A stretch of DNA of 64,000 nucleotides. Source: Rhodanobacteraceae bacterium. Its GTDB lineage: Bacteria; Pseudomonadota; Gammaproteobacteria; Xanthomonadales; Rhodanobacteraceae. Below the pieces are notes generated by a model. It saw only the letters and a program-made list of their open reading frames with translations. It made no database searches and had not been told where the DNA came from. Position numbers and translations under genes: made by a program. The stretch covers positions 16,157 through 80,156 of the forward strand of contig JAEUPP010000009.1 in the NCBI GenBank assembly GCA_016790075.1, given 5' to 3'. Shown piece by piece: positions 46,712 through 55,638 of this stretch. The stretch's first letter is position 1. The number at the start of each line of letters is the position of its first letter.

Positions 46712-47611
46712 TCAACTGGAGTAAACGAGCAGTTGCTTTGCCATCGCCCCCTGCAGCTTGCCAATGCCGCGGGCGAGGTGCATGAAACCAAACAGGATCA
46801 CGACCCCTACCAGCATCAGCAGCGGCTGCAGCCACAACGGTCCCGCCACGGCTACGCCGTTGTAGTGAATGCCAAAGACATCGGTGTCCAATAGCGCATT
46901 CGCGATCGGCCCAACTGCCAGGCTAGTACCAATGCTGATACAGCTCACTGCCAGCGTGAAAAAGAAGATGCCGAGCGGCAGCATCAGCACCATGTAAAAC
47001 AGCGTGCTCCAGGTGCGCACATCGGTGAACAGACGCTTGACTTTCTCCAGCAGCGACTCATCACGCGAGGGGTAAGGTGGACGCCGCGGCATACGCTCGC
47101 CCAGCATGACTTCAATGATGCGGCCCTCGACCAGGCTCAACGCACGCACGGTCGCAAGAAACAGCGCCGCGAACGGCAGGCCGATGATCAGGACCATGAG
47201 ACCAAGCGACAGGGACAAGCCCGTTACGGCCCAGGTGAAATAGAAGATGCCGGTCGGCAACGCAAGCAACATATAGAACACGGACGCCCAGGCCCGTGGG
47301 TCGAATATAACGCCGAAGAAACGCGCATAAGCCGATTTTGCCGGCGGCGGCCGCGGGGTACGCAGTGCGCGGTTTACGATGACTTCCTTGTCACGGTAAA
47401 TCTCGGCGACCTCTTCCGGCGCACCGTAGCTGCTGGCTATGCGCGCCAGCAGTTCTGCGGGTGGGACATTGGGATTTTCCGCAAATTCGGAACGCAGATG
47501 GTCCTCGGCATCATAGAGGGCGTCCTGGATCAGTGCGGGATCTTCGCCGTGTAGTGCACGGCGTAGCTGATCCAGGTATTCATCGATAGTGCGTGGCATC
47601 GGCCGGTTCAT
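46712..47611 (-). CDS. PadR-linked sensor-domain membrane protein (DUF1700-like N-terminus)
   Basis: The product is 299 residues from the ATG at 47611, whose ATGA overlaps the stop of the padR gene. The N-terminal part (about 1-80) is helical: TIDEYLDQLRRALHGEDPAL, YDAEDHLRSEF, ASSYGAPEEVAEIYRD. This is the HAAS/DUF1700-type module that usually pairs with PadR regulators. Two similar membrane blocks follow, each starting 'FDPRAWASVFYMLLALPTGIF' or 'TDVRTWSTLFYMVLMLPLGIF' in shortened form, with about four hydrophobic helices each and a conserved LGLMVLIIGLPF; these resemble the putative sensor domain of PspC-like or sensor kinases. The internal duplication is visible by eye. It is probably a membrane stress sensor or regulator partner of PadR. 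Its effector is unknown. Confidence 0.85.
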   Translation of the reverse strand: MNRPMPRTIDEYLDQLRRALHGEDPALIQDALYDAEDHLRSEFAENPNVPPAELLARIASSYGAPEEVAEIYRDKEVIVNRALRTPRPPPAKSAYARFFGVIFDPRAWASVFYMLLALPTGIFYFTWAVTGLSLSLGLMVLIIGLPFAALFLATVRALSLVEGRIIEVMLGERMPRRPPYPSRDESLLEKVKRLFTDVRTWSTLFYMVLMLPLGIFFFTLAVSCISIGTSLAVGPIANALLDTDVFGIHYNGVAVAGPLWLQPLLMLVGVVILFGFMHLARGIGKLQGAMAKQLLVYSS

Positions 47612-47973
47612 AGTTTCTGCCCCTTGATAACGGTGTCGACAAACATGCGCGTAGCGGTCCAGGCGGCTTCCCATTCGCGCAGCACCGCACGACCGAGTTC
47701 AGTCGCGCGGTAATAGCGGCGCGGAGGTCCGGTGATTGAAGGCTCGACTTCGCTGTCGAGCAGCCCGGCCGCACAAAGGTTGCGCAGTACCGGATAGAGC
47801 GCGCTCTGCTTGCCGATCAGCACGCCGTCACCGTTCTTCTCGAGCTGCTTTGCGATCTGGTAGCCATACAGCGGCTCGCTGGAATTCACGAGCACCGACA
47901 ACAGCACCAGCGACACCGTGCCAGCGCTGAGCTCCCGCTCGAACTTCTTGCGATAGCTATCGATACCGTCCAT
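47608..47973 (-). CDS. PadR family transcriptional regulator
   Basis: The product is 121 residues: a winged helix-turn-helix of the PadR type with GTVSLVLLSVLVNSSEPLYGYQI-like core, KQSALYPVLRNLCAAGLLDSE, and the wing GPPRRYYRATELGRAVL. A C-terminal dimerisation helix follows (WEAAWTATRMFVDTVIKG). Its TGA stop overlaps the ATG of the membrane protein gene (ATGA), so the two are translationally coupled. PadR proteins commonly repress their own operon and release it on membrane or chemical stress. No operator palindrome was identified in the short upstream region (47974-48061). Confidence 0.92.
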   Translation of the reverse strand: MDGIDSYRKKFERELSAGTVSLVLLSVLVNSSEPLYGYQIAKQLEKNGDGVLIGKQSALYPVLRNLCAAGLLDSEVEPSITGPPRRYYRATELGRAVLREWEAAWTATRMFVDTVIKGQKL

Positions 47974-48061
47974 CTGTCGCTCACTGAGCTATAGGCGTGA
48001 GTGAACGATAGTGTGAATCTAACAATAGTGTATCGGCTGGAAGTCATGCCCAACCTGCTGC

Positions 48062-48331
48062 TCAGGAGCTATCCGCCGCTACCACATCGAAATGCCCAGC
48101 CAATGCGCGCTTTTCCCGCGCGCTCAACTGCTTGATACGCCGCTCTTCGCGCAGCGCCGCAGATTTGTCGACCATAGCGAACACCGCCAGCAGACGTATG
48201 GGCGGCCGCGAACGCGTATAGCGCGCCCCCTTCCCGGCCCGATGCGCGGCATAGCGCGTGGCGACATCGATCGCAATACCGGTATAGATGCTGCCGCCAC
48301 GGCATTCGATCAAATAGACATACCAGCTCAC
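48062..48331 (-). CDS. GIY-YIG domain nuclease-like protein
   Basis: The product is 89 residues, full length for the single-domain YhbQ-like group. The GIY-YIG core is YVYLIECRGGSIYTGIAID, followed by RYAAHRAGKGARYTRSRPP with the conserved arginine and the helix KSAALREERRIKQLSAREK with the metal-binding glutamate (EER). Such stand-alone domains show structure-specific DNA nuclease activity in some bacteria. It is a single gene on the minus strand with no clear operon partner; padR lies downstream-adjacent but starts independently. Confidence 0.92.
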   Translation of the reverse strand: MSWYVYLIECRGGSIYTGIAIDVATRYAAHRAGKGARYTRSRPPIRLLAVFAMVDKSAALREERRIKQLSAREKRALAGHFDVVAADSS

Positions 48332-48458
48332 GCGATCATCTCGTCCGCATTCCGGCCCAGGCGGTCAGAACCTTGCCACAACTGATACCGGCCGCGGCCA
48401 GCCCCCGGCGCGAAGCTGTGTTCCAGCCAACAACGGCCTGACCAACCGGAGATACTCT

Positions 48459-48716
48459 GTGAAAACCGCACTGACCTTGCTTGCCTTTGCCCTGTTCCTG
48501 AGTACTGGCTCCGCCTGGGCACGCAAGCCCTGCGAAGAGCTGCGCCAGGAAATCGCCGCTGGACTGGACGCCAAGGGCGTCAAGCAGTACAGCCTGAGCG
48601 TGATCGCCAAGGATGCAGCCGATACGCGCAAGACCGTCGGCACCTGCAACGGAGGCGAGGAACGCATTGTCTATGAGCGCCAGCAACCCGCCGCGACAGC
48701 CGTCGCCAAGCGCTGA
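48459..48716 (+). CDS. DUF1161 small periplasmic protein
   Basis: The product is 85 residues with a GTG start, supported by CGGAG eight bases before. A signal peptide (MKTALTLLAFALFLSTGSAWA) leads to RKPCEELRQEIAAGLDAKGV, KQYSLSVI and KTVGTCNGGEERIVYER. The two cysteines (in KPCEEL and GTCNGG) are the pattern of DUF1161 proteins, presumably a disulfide. Function unknown. It is monocistronic, with a clear terminator. Confidence 0.85.
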   Translation: MKTALTLLAFALFLSTGSAWARKPCEELRQEIAAGLDAKGVKQYSLSVIAKDAADTRKTVGTCNGGEERIVYERQQPAATAVAKR

Positions 48717-48732
48717 ATGAGTCCTCCGTTTG

Positions 48733-48761
48733 CCGGCGCCACACCAGGCGCCGGTTTTTTT
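48733..48761 (+). terminator. Intrinsic terminator of the DUF1161 gene
   Basis: A perfect 8-bp stem (CCGGCGCC / GGCGCCGG) with an ACACCA loop is followed by seven T's, 17 bases after the stop. Confidence 0.93.
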
Positions 48762-48931
48762 CGAGAGGAAAAAGCGCGGATGAGAGCTCCTATGCGAGCG
48801 CAGATCGCCTGCCCTCGGCACCGCCAGCGACATGGAACACACCAACGCAAGACCAGTGGACAGTTGTCCGTTCCGGTCAGGAACTGCCGCCATCTGTGCA
48901 ATGCAGGGCGGCCAAGCGCCTCTGCGGGCAC

Positions 48932-51900
48932 CTAGCCCGAGGCCCCTCCCGCACCCGGCACATCAAGCTCGCGAGCCAGCTCACCCGATGCCCAGCCTTC
49001 GACCGTGCCCTTGCCACGCAGCACGATCTCAAGTTCCTTTGCCGTGATCGCTGCAAGTTTGTACCCAATACGCTCGGCTTCCTGACGCGCGGCTTCGACC
49101 AGTTCGATAGCTTCCTTGCGCTGATCGCGCAACCGTTCATCTTCACCTGCACCCAGCAGCGCCGCCATGAGGTTGAGGGCGGCAATGCGCTTGACTTTGA
49201 ACCCCTGGCTTTTGGCCAGGGCCAGTGCATTCATCACATCCTCCCGGGCCGAACGCAGTTCGCCGAAACTCAGGTATAGCTTCGCGCGCACTAGACACAT
49301 CGTGACCTCGATGCGCCGTAGGCCCAGACGTTTGCATTCGAGTTCTATCTTGCGCAGGCGCGTGAGCTGATGGCGCAGACGCACCGCACTGTCCGCAAAC
49401 CGTGCGTCCCGCAGGAACTCCGCCTCGGACAACATGACAGCCAGAATCAGATCGGGCCGCCCCGAGGCCTCGGCTTCTACGCGTGCGATTTTCAGCGACT
49501 GAGGCACCTGCTTGCCATTGCCGTTGGTGCCCTGCACGTCGGCGAGAATCTGGTGAAACCACGCCGTCAGCCCATGCAGACCGAGCTCCACGACGTCATT
49601 CTTATGCTTGTCAAGCAACTCTTGCACGCTGCCGACCGAACCCGTGAGATAGGCGACGCGTGCATCGATCAGGATGCAGACCTGGAGCAGAACAGACACT
49701 TCACGATGAACAGCGGGTTGCTTGCTGAGTCCGTGCTTACCGGTATGGTCGCCACCGGATACGGGCAGGAACACGGGTACGCCAGCCAGTTTTTCGAGAT
49801 CGGACCGTGAACGCCGCACTATGCGTTCGACGCGCTCGAAGTCGCCACACTCAATAGCCGCCAGACAGATATTCAGCAGGATGCGTATCTTCGCCAGCGA
49901 AAAATCACGCTTGTCATGAATGCACCGGTCATATCCACTCTCGTTCGCATGACGCAGACGGTGCTCCTCAAAGCGTAGCGCGAGCTCGAACAACGGCATG
50001 GCATCGTTAACCCCGCCCTGCACCATGCGTACGACGCCGAGTTCATTGAGCAGCCAAATCCACTCGCGCTCGTACAGCGGCCAGACCAGATCGTCGTACC
50101 GATGTTCCGGCACGGCATCAGCATTGAGCAGCAACGCGCGTCGGATCGCGAGCAGACGGCGCAGGTATTCATCCAGCGGGGAAAGTGTACTGCCTTGGTC
50201 TGGCGTGGGCGCGGCACGCAACACAATGCCAATGCGCAGAGACCCACGCATCAGGCCAAACGCAGAACGAATACGCTCGGCCTGCAACGAGGCCGTGGCG
50301 ACCGCATCATCGGCCCCGTTGCCGGTTGCAGGGCCGGCGCCGTCACTATGCGCAACGGACTTCGCAACCGCTCCAGCGCGACCTGAATCGATCAGTGCGT
50401 CGAATAATTTGCCGAGGAAAACCAGGTCATCGGCATCCAGCGGCGCAGCTTCTTCTTCCAGCACAGGCAAGAGTGTCAGCGCCGTCTTCTCACGACCACG
50501 CACGATTTCAAACGGCAGCCCTTTTTTCGACGCGAGATAACGCCGCACCTGGTTGTGCAGGCTCAGCCTCCGCTTCGAGCCGGCAGTTCGGCGTGAGTTG
50601 AGCTCGACCGCGAGCTGGTGGTCGACAAGCCACTTCGCGGCCCTGTCGATCGTATTGCCGTGCTCCTTGCTTTCGATTTCATAGCTGCTCAGGATCTCGA
50701 GAATTTCCGGGCAGCAGCCGAGGATGTCCTGATCGATCGCATTGCCGAACGCAAACAGGTGCTTGAGGATGCAGTGAGCCAGGATCTTGTTGAGCCGCTC
50801 ATTGAAGTCGCCATAGCCGACGACACGGCGCTCCAGATGCGACATGGCAATGTCGATGACCGTCACGACGCGCTGGCGCGGATCCTGGACCAGCCGCAGG
50901 CCATGTTCGATGTCCTCGAGCATTTGCGTGCGGAACTGTGTGAACGAGCCTGCCGCACTGCACGCGGCCCCTTTGAGCGGATCGCCATTCAGTATCGAAA
51001 CGAGAAACACCGCGAGCCAGCGCGACTCACAAAGCCCCAGGATATGTACGAGCGTACGCGCGAGTTCGCCTAGATCCTCGAGCAACGCCGCCGGCGCGAG
51101 CTCCGCCGCGCCAGCTGCCGGCGGCGACAATAATTCAACGCGACGGACACTGCAGGCAGCGTGGGGGGCCGGAGCACGCCCCGCTGCGTTCAGCTCAGCG
51201 CAAAGCCGTGTGAAATAACCGCTGGTCTGCGGGAATTCGCACAGAACAAGCAGACGGACGCTTCTTTCGCACAGCAGCTTGCGAAACATCAAATGCCATT
51301 CCGCGAGTTTTGGCACGCCGTGATTGCGGCTGAAGATAAGATCGGTTTGCAGGACCACGCAGTCAGCGCTGTGGTCCTTGTCCTTGCTTAGCCAGCACAG
51401 CATGTCGGCAAGCATGTCAAAGCACGAATCGAACTCGCAGGAGTTCGCAAACGAGATAATCCAGCGCCGGTGTTTTTTTGCAGCTGGCGGTTTGGCCAGG
51501 AGGCCGGCGGCCGTCCCCTTTCCGCGCCCCGCGGGCCAGCAGGCAAGCACCAAGGTGTTTTTCTTGCCTAGCTTTTCTTCGATGTCCTTGCCGATTTTGC
51601 CGAAACACCCATCAATCGTTCGGCTGTTGCCGGCCGCTGATTGATCAAACGAGGTGACGATGCTCGGGAGGCGCCAGTCAACGACTTTGCGCGCCTCACC
51701 GTGACGACGGTCCCAGGCCGGTTCGCGAAAGCGTCGCCAGACCACATCGGGCTGGCCCGGCTGCTCGAGCCTCCCTCTTGGGAAATAGGCCCAGCGTCGC
51801 CGCCATTCGAGTGCCTTGCGCGTGAAGAACACCAGGGCGTCCTGAAGCGCGCGAGCGCGGATAGCTTGCTCGATACTGTCCAGCGCACGCAGGTAATCCT

Positions 51901-53857
51901 GCTGCGACGCACGCATGCGCCGCAGCTCGGCAGGTCGGCGTGAGAACAGCGAGTAGAAGATGTGCTGGAACACTGCCGCATGACCCGGCGTCAATCGCAA
52001 CCGCGGCAAGCGATGCGCCGCATAAAGCTCGTTAAGAAAGTATCGGCGCTCCAGGCTGTCGGCCGCTGCCTCCTTGCGGAAAACGCTGGGGAATACCTTG
52101 ATCACATCCCCGACAAACACGCCGAATAGTTTGTCAGCTTCGGCATATAGCATCGCATCGCTCAGTGACTCGCTATCGATTTTCGCCAACCCCTTGACCA
52201 AGGCGCGCATCGCGTCGAGAACACTGCGCTCATCGCGCAAAGGCGGCAGACTCGCAATCAGGTGGTCAATTGCCTTGTCGTCTTTGTTCTCGAACAGGGC
52301 TGGTGCAGCGGCGCGTAAATCGTCGACCAGCGGGTGCTGGGAGAAGCTGCCAAACTCCGGATCGAGATCACGTCCCAACCGCGTGCCGACAAACAGCGTA
52401 CGCACGCCATAGCGCTGATACAGCTTGAGCGCAACGGCCGTGTCGCGATCGTCACCATCGGACTCAAGAAACGCGAACGCGGTCCGGCTCTCCCGGTTCG
52501 AGCTGTTGGCGAGCAGCCGCAGTGGCCGCAGCAGCTCGTCTTCCTTCATACCAACACCGAAGAAAACGACCGCATTCCCGCGAAACAGCATTTCCTGTCC
52601 GTCACCAAGGGCGGCTGACCAGCCGCCGGGCGAAAAATAGCGGCTGTTGTAGTCGCTATCGGTCACGATCATGCGCGAAGGGTCGCGCACGGAACCATGC
52701 AGATGGACGACCTGGATGAGATCGGATGGATAGCCGGCAGCGAACAGCATAAGCTCGCCGGCATTCTCCGGCCCCAGATCAAACGAACGGCCACGCTCAC
52801 CAAGACGGGAGCGCACAACGGCCTGGCGTGCTGTGGAATCGGTATCCCAATCCAGACCAGGAGCAGCCGTTGATTCATCGCGGCGCGGCCGTACCGGCGA
52901 GGTCAACGAATAAAACGGGAAGTCGTAATATTCCAGCGCCCGCTCTATCTCGAGATCGTAGTTGAGCGTCAGGTAGCGCGTAATGCGCCAGTCGTTGCGC
53001 AGACAGGCAAGTATGTCGACAAACGGGCGTTTCGCCGCAATCAGCTCCTTGCGTGACACTGGTGCGCGCCGCACCTGTGGATCCGAATCAGACTTATCCT
53101 CTAACAGAAACCCAAGCAACCTCATTCCGTTCTTCAATTCGATGGGCACGCGCTGTGCGGTAGCGCTTGGCGCGCGAGTCGCCAAGCCGGAAAGCTCATC
53201 CACTACAAGGTCGGGCGCCAGGGCTGTAGGGTCCGCGATCGTTGCTGCGTCGACCGCTGCATGGCGGCCAGACTCCTGGTACGGCGGTACCCGGGGTATT
53301 GACCAGTCGTCCAGATCGGCTGGCGTATAGTCGAGCCAGCGTGCGCCATCCTTGGACACGCCGATGCTGTCGCGGATCCAGAAAAGCGTGCTCAGTTTCT
53401 TTTCTAACGCCGCATCGAAACTGCCCGCCTCAGCATGACCGATGGAGCGCAACCACAGATCCTGCTGCCACGCGAACTCCCGCGCTAGCGAGAGCACAGC
53501 AGCCGGATCGAAGCTGCGCCCCTCTGCCGTCTTCAGTGCCTCGAGGCTCTTGGCCAGGTCGCTGCAATACTTGGCGAGCGAACCGTGCGCAGCTACCGAA
53601 GCGTAGAGCTTTCTCTGCTCCAGTGCGGCATCAGCAAAAGCAACCGCGAAGTCCTTCCAGCTGTCGTAACCAAGCAGCACGCTGGTGCCTGACCCGACGA
53701 ATGCAACGAGTCCACCGACCGAAAAGGCCCGATACAGGTCAAGGATCGAGCGGGCGCGGATAGGTGCACTTGCGTCGGGATATTCGATACTCAACAAGTA
53801 GCACGAGACATTGTCCACATCCTCGGAGGGCTGCTGGGGCAATGATGACTCGGCCAT
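48932..53857 (-). CDS. Large SIR2-like / P-loop (STAND-like) / helical-repeat protein, candidate antiphage sensor
   Basis: The product is 1641 residues from the ATG at 53857 (GGAG seven bases before); an ATG at 53920 is less likely. The N-terminal SIR2-like NAD-binding domain (about 45-515) has FVGSGTSVLLGYDSW (GSGTS at 55-59), a conserved asparagine N299 in LTLNYDLEIERAL, the catalytic-type histidine H387 in VVHLHGSVRDP, DSDYNSRYF, and the closing strand VVFFGVGMKEDELL. After a helical spacer comes a P-loop-like segment, CWPAGRGKGTAAG, at about 773-785, with VVLQTDLIF in the Walker B place and VRLLVLCEFPQTSG as sensor 1; both are non-canonical. From about 1150 on the protein is helical, TPR-like repeats to the end. 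This layout (NADase effector, STAND-like switch, repeat sensor) matches single-gene antiphage proteins such as Avs5. It is a lone gene, with no obvious partner. Confidence 0.75.
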   Translation of the reverse strand: MAESSLPQQPSEDVDNVSCYLLSIEYPDASAPIRARSILDLYRAFSVGGLVAFVGSGTSVLLGYDSWKDFAVAFADAALEQRKLYASVAAHGSLAKYCSDLAKSLEALKTAEGRSFDPAAVLSLAREFAWQQDLWLRSIGHAEAGSFDAALEKKLSTLFWIRDSIGVSKDGARWLDYTPADLDDWSIPRVPPYQESGRHAAVDAATIADPTALAPDLVVDELSGLATRAPSATAQRVPIELKNGMRLLGFLLEDKSDSDPQVRRAPVSRKELIAAKRPFVDILACLRNDWRITRYLTLNYDLEIERALEYYDFPFYSLTSPVRPRRDESTAAPGLDWDTDSTARQAVVRSRLGERGRSFDLGPENAGELMLFAAGYPSDLIQVVHLHGSVRDPSRMIVTDSDYNSRYFSPGGWSAALGDGQEMLFRGNAVVFFGVGMKEDELLRPLRLLANSSNRESRTAFAFLESDGDDRDTAVALKLYQRYGVRTLFVGTRLGRDLDPEFGSFSQHPLVDDLRAAAPALFENKDDKAIDHLIASLPPLRDERSVLDAMRALVKGLAKIDSESLSDAMLYAEADKLFGVFVGDVIKVFPSVFRKEAAADSLERRYFLNELYAAHRLPRLRLTPGHAAVFQHIFYSLFSRRPAELRRMRASQQDYLRALDSIEQAIRARALQDALVFFTRKALEWRRRWAYFPRGRLEQPGQPDVVWRRFREPAWDRRHGEARKVVDWRLPSIVTSFDQSAAGNSRTIDGCFGKIGKDIEEKLGKKNTLVLACWPAGRGKGTAAGLLAKPPAAKKHRRWIISFANSCEFDSCFDMLADMLCWLSKDKDHSADCVVLQTDLIFSRNHGVPKLAEWHLMFRKLLCERSVRLLVLCEFPQTSGYFTRLCAELNAAGRAPAPHAACSVRRVELLSPPAAGAAELAPAALLEDLGELARTLVHILGLCESRWLAVFLVSILNGDPLKGAACSAAGSFTQFRTQMLEDIEHGLRLVQDPRQRVVTVIDIAMSHLERRVVGYGDFNERLNKILAHCILKHLFAFGNAIDQDILGCCPEILEILSSYEIESKEHGNTIDRAAKWLVDHQLAVELNSRRTAGSKRRLSLHNQVRRYLASKKGLPFEIVRGREKTALTLLPVLEEEAAPLDADDLVFLGKLFDALIDSGRAGAVAKSVAHSDGAGPATGNGADDAVATASLQAERIRSAFGLMRGSLRIGIVLRAAPTPDQGSTLSPLDEYLRRLLAIRRALLLNADAVPEHRYDDLVWPLYEREWIWLLNELGVVRMVQGGVNDAMPLFELALRFEEHRLRHANESGYDRCIHDKRDFSLAKIRILLNICLAAIECGDFERVERIVRRSRSDLEKLAGVPVFLPVSGGDHTGKHGLSKQPAVHREVSVLLQVCILIDARVAYLTGSVGSVQELLDKHKNDVVELGLHGLTAWFHQILADVQGTNGNGKQVPQSLKIARVEAEASGRPDLILAVMLSEAEFLRDARFADSAVRLRHQLTRLRKIELECKRLGLRRIEVTMCLVRAKLYLSFGELRSAREDVMNALALAKSQGFKVKRIAALNLMAALLGAGEDERLRDQRKEAIELVEAARQEAERIGYKLAAITAKELEIVLRGKGTVEGWASGELARELDVPGAGGASG

Positions 53858-54035
53858 CGCCAGTCTCCGGAACGCCGTACGGACACCGCCAGGCGCAGAC
53901 GGCATGCGATGTGCCGGCACACAGAGCCGCCGGCACGCAAAGACTCCTGTGCCTTCAGTGTGACCAATCTCTCAGCCAGCTGCGGTCGGCTACCGGCCAC
54001 GCACCGTCCGATACGTGGCTGGTCATGGTGCCTCG

Positions 54036-55604
54036 CTACGCCGCCCGATAGTTGTCCACTTCTCTATAACTTCGCGCATAGAAGCCGAAGATCAGCGCCG
54101 CCACAAGGGCAAATACGGCAAAGAAGAACATCTGGAATGCGGTGACGCTGAAACCGGTCGAGGCGATGGAACCGGTCACGGTGTCATTGCGCACGGCGAG
54201 GTTGGCGAGCAGCACCCAGAGATTGCCTATGGTCGTGGTGAGGTTCCAGAAACTCATGACCACGCCTTTCATCGCCGCAGGTGCCTGGCTGTAGGCGAAC
54301 TCCAGACCGGTGGCCGACACCAGCACTTCGCCGAACGTGAGCAGCGCATAGGGCAGCACCTGCCACACTATGGACATGGCATTGCCGCCGTCCATGACGA
54401 CCTGGATAGCTCCGATCACGATCCAGGACAGGCCGCTGAAGGCAATGCCCGCCGTCATTCGGCGCAAGGCCGTTGCTTCCCAGCCTATGCGGCGCAGCCA
54501 GGGATACAGCACGAGATTGTTGAATGGGATAAGGATCATGACCAGCGCCGGATTCAGCGCCTGCATCTGCGAGGCAACGAACCATTCGGGCTTGGTCATG
54601 GCATTGCCCTGGATCACCCAGGTCGAAGCCTTCTGGTCGAACAGCGAGAAGAACGGCGTGACCAGGGCGAAGATCACCAGCACGCGAAGCACGCTGCGCA
54701 CGCCATCGACCGCGGCATCCGCATGCAGGCCGCGGGCGCGTTCCAGTTGCTGCCAGGCGCCGCCGCCGACACCGGCGAGCAGCGCGACCAGGGCCAGGCA
54801 AATCGCAATCACGATGCCCAGCTTGTGGGCGAACGCGAGCGCTAGCACAGCAAGCGCGGCACCGGCGATGGCGACATAGAGACCAGGGCGACCCGCACCG
54901 TCACGGCGTGCCAGCAGCGCCGTACGCACGACACGGTAGAACGAGTCGGGATCCGCACTGCTCGCTGGCGGCACCATGACGTATTGGCGCCGGCCCAGCC
55001 ACAGCACGATAGTCGCGATCAGCATCAGCACGCCGGGGATGCCAAACGCGACCTGAGGGCCATAGTTCTTGAGAAACAGCGGCATCAGCAGCGACGCGAA
55101 CAGCGATCCAAAATTGATGATCCAGTAAAAGCCGTCGAAAACGATCTTGGCCAGATGCTTGTTCGCCTGGGTGAACTGGTCTCCGACAAAGGAAGCAACC
55201 AGCGGCTTGATGCCTCCGGAGCCCAGTGCTATCAGCCCCAGCCCGACGAAGAAGCCGATGCGGTTATCCACAAACAGCGCCAGACTGAACTGGCCTATGC
55301 AGTAGATCAGGCTGAACCAGAGAATCGTGTTGTACTTGCCGAAGAAGCGGTCGGCGATATACCCCCCGAGCAGCGGAAAGAAATACACGCCTATCATGAA
55401 GGTGTGCATCAAGTCCTTGGCTGCGAGTTCGCGCTCGGCGCCAGCGGTCACATGCTGCAGCAGCAGCGAGGTGATCAGGAACTGCACCAGAATATTACGC
55501 ATGCCGTAGAAGCTGAAACGCTCGCAACCTTCGTTGCCGATGATGTAAGGAATCTGGCGCGGCATGCGGGCGGCAGGTGGCGCAGAAGCAGTTGTCATGG
55601 TCAT
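54036..55604 (-). CDS. POT/PTR2 family proton-dependent peptide transporter
   Basis: The product is 522 residues from the ATG at 55604, five bases after GGAG (a GTG at 55610 and an ATG at 55598 are alternatives). Family signatures: the proton-coupling motif NEGCERFSFYGMRNIL (ExxERF) in helix 1, GGYIADRFFGKYNTI after helix 2, and ALGSGGIKPLVASFVGDQF in helix 4-5. About 14 hydrophobic helices are visible. The long loop (about 200-240) holds the extra segment between the two bundles. It imports di- and tripeptides with protons across the inner membrane. It is the last gene of the rluC-mutL series, 34 bases after the VUT transporter. The secreted protease at 8 kb would supply peptides to it, an indirect link only. 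Confidence 0.93.
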   Translation of the reverse strand: MTMTTASAPPAARMPRQIPYIIGNEGCERFSFYGMRNILVQFLITSLLLQHVTAGAERELAAKDLMHTFMIGVYFFPLLGGYIADRFFGKYNTILWFSLIYCIGQFSLALFVDNRIGFFVGLGLIALGSGGIKPLVASFVGDQFTQANKHLAKIVFDGFYWIINFGSLFASLLMPLFLKNYGPQVAFGIPGVLMLIATIVLWLGRRQYVMVPPASSADPDSFYRVVRTALLARRDGAGRPGLYVAIAGAALAVLALAFAHKLGIVIAICLALVALLAGVGGGAWQQLERARGLHADAAVDGVRSVLRVLVIFALVTPFFSLFDQKASTWVIQGNAMTKPEWFVASQMQALNPALVMILIPFNNLVLYPWLRRIGWEATALRRMTAGIAFSGLSWIVIGAIQVVMDGGNAMSIVWQVLPYALLTFGEVLVSATGLEFAYSQAPAAMKGVVMSFWNLTTTIGNLWVLLANLAVRNDTVTGSIASTGFSVTAFQMFFFAVFALVAALIFGFYARSYREVDNYRAA

Positions 55605-55638
55605 GCACACTCCGGGCAGTTACGTCACCGGCCGCTGG

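Noticed and set aside
53858-53920. Upstream ATG of the SIR2-like gene
   Set aside because: The added residues are Pro/Arg-rich and unlike a folded start, and the ATG at 53857 has GGAG at good spacing.
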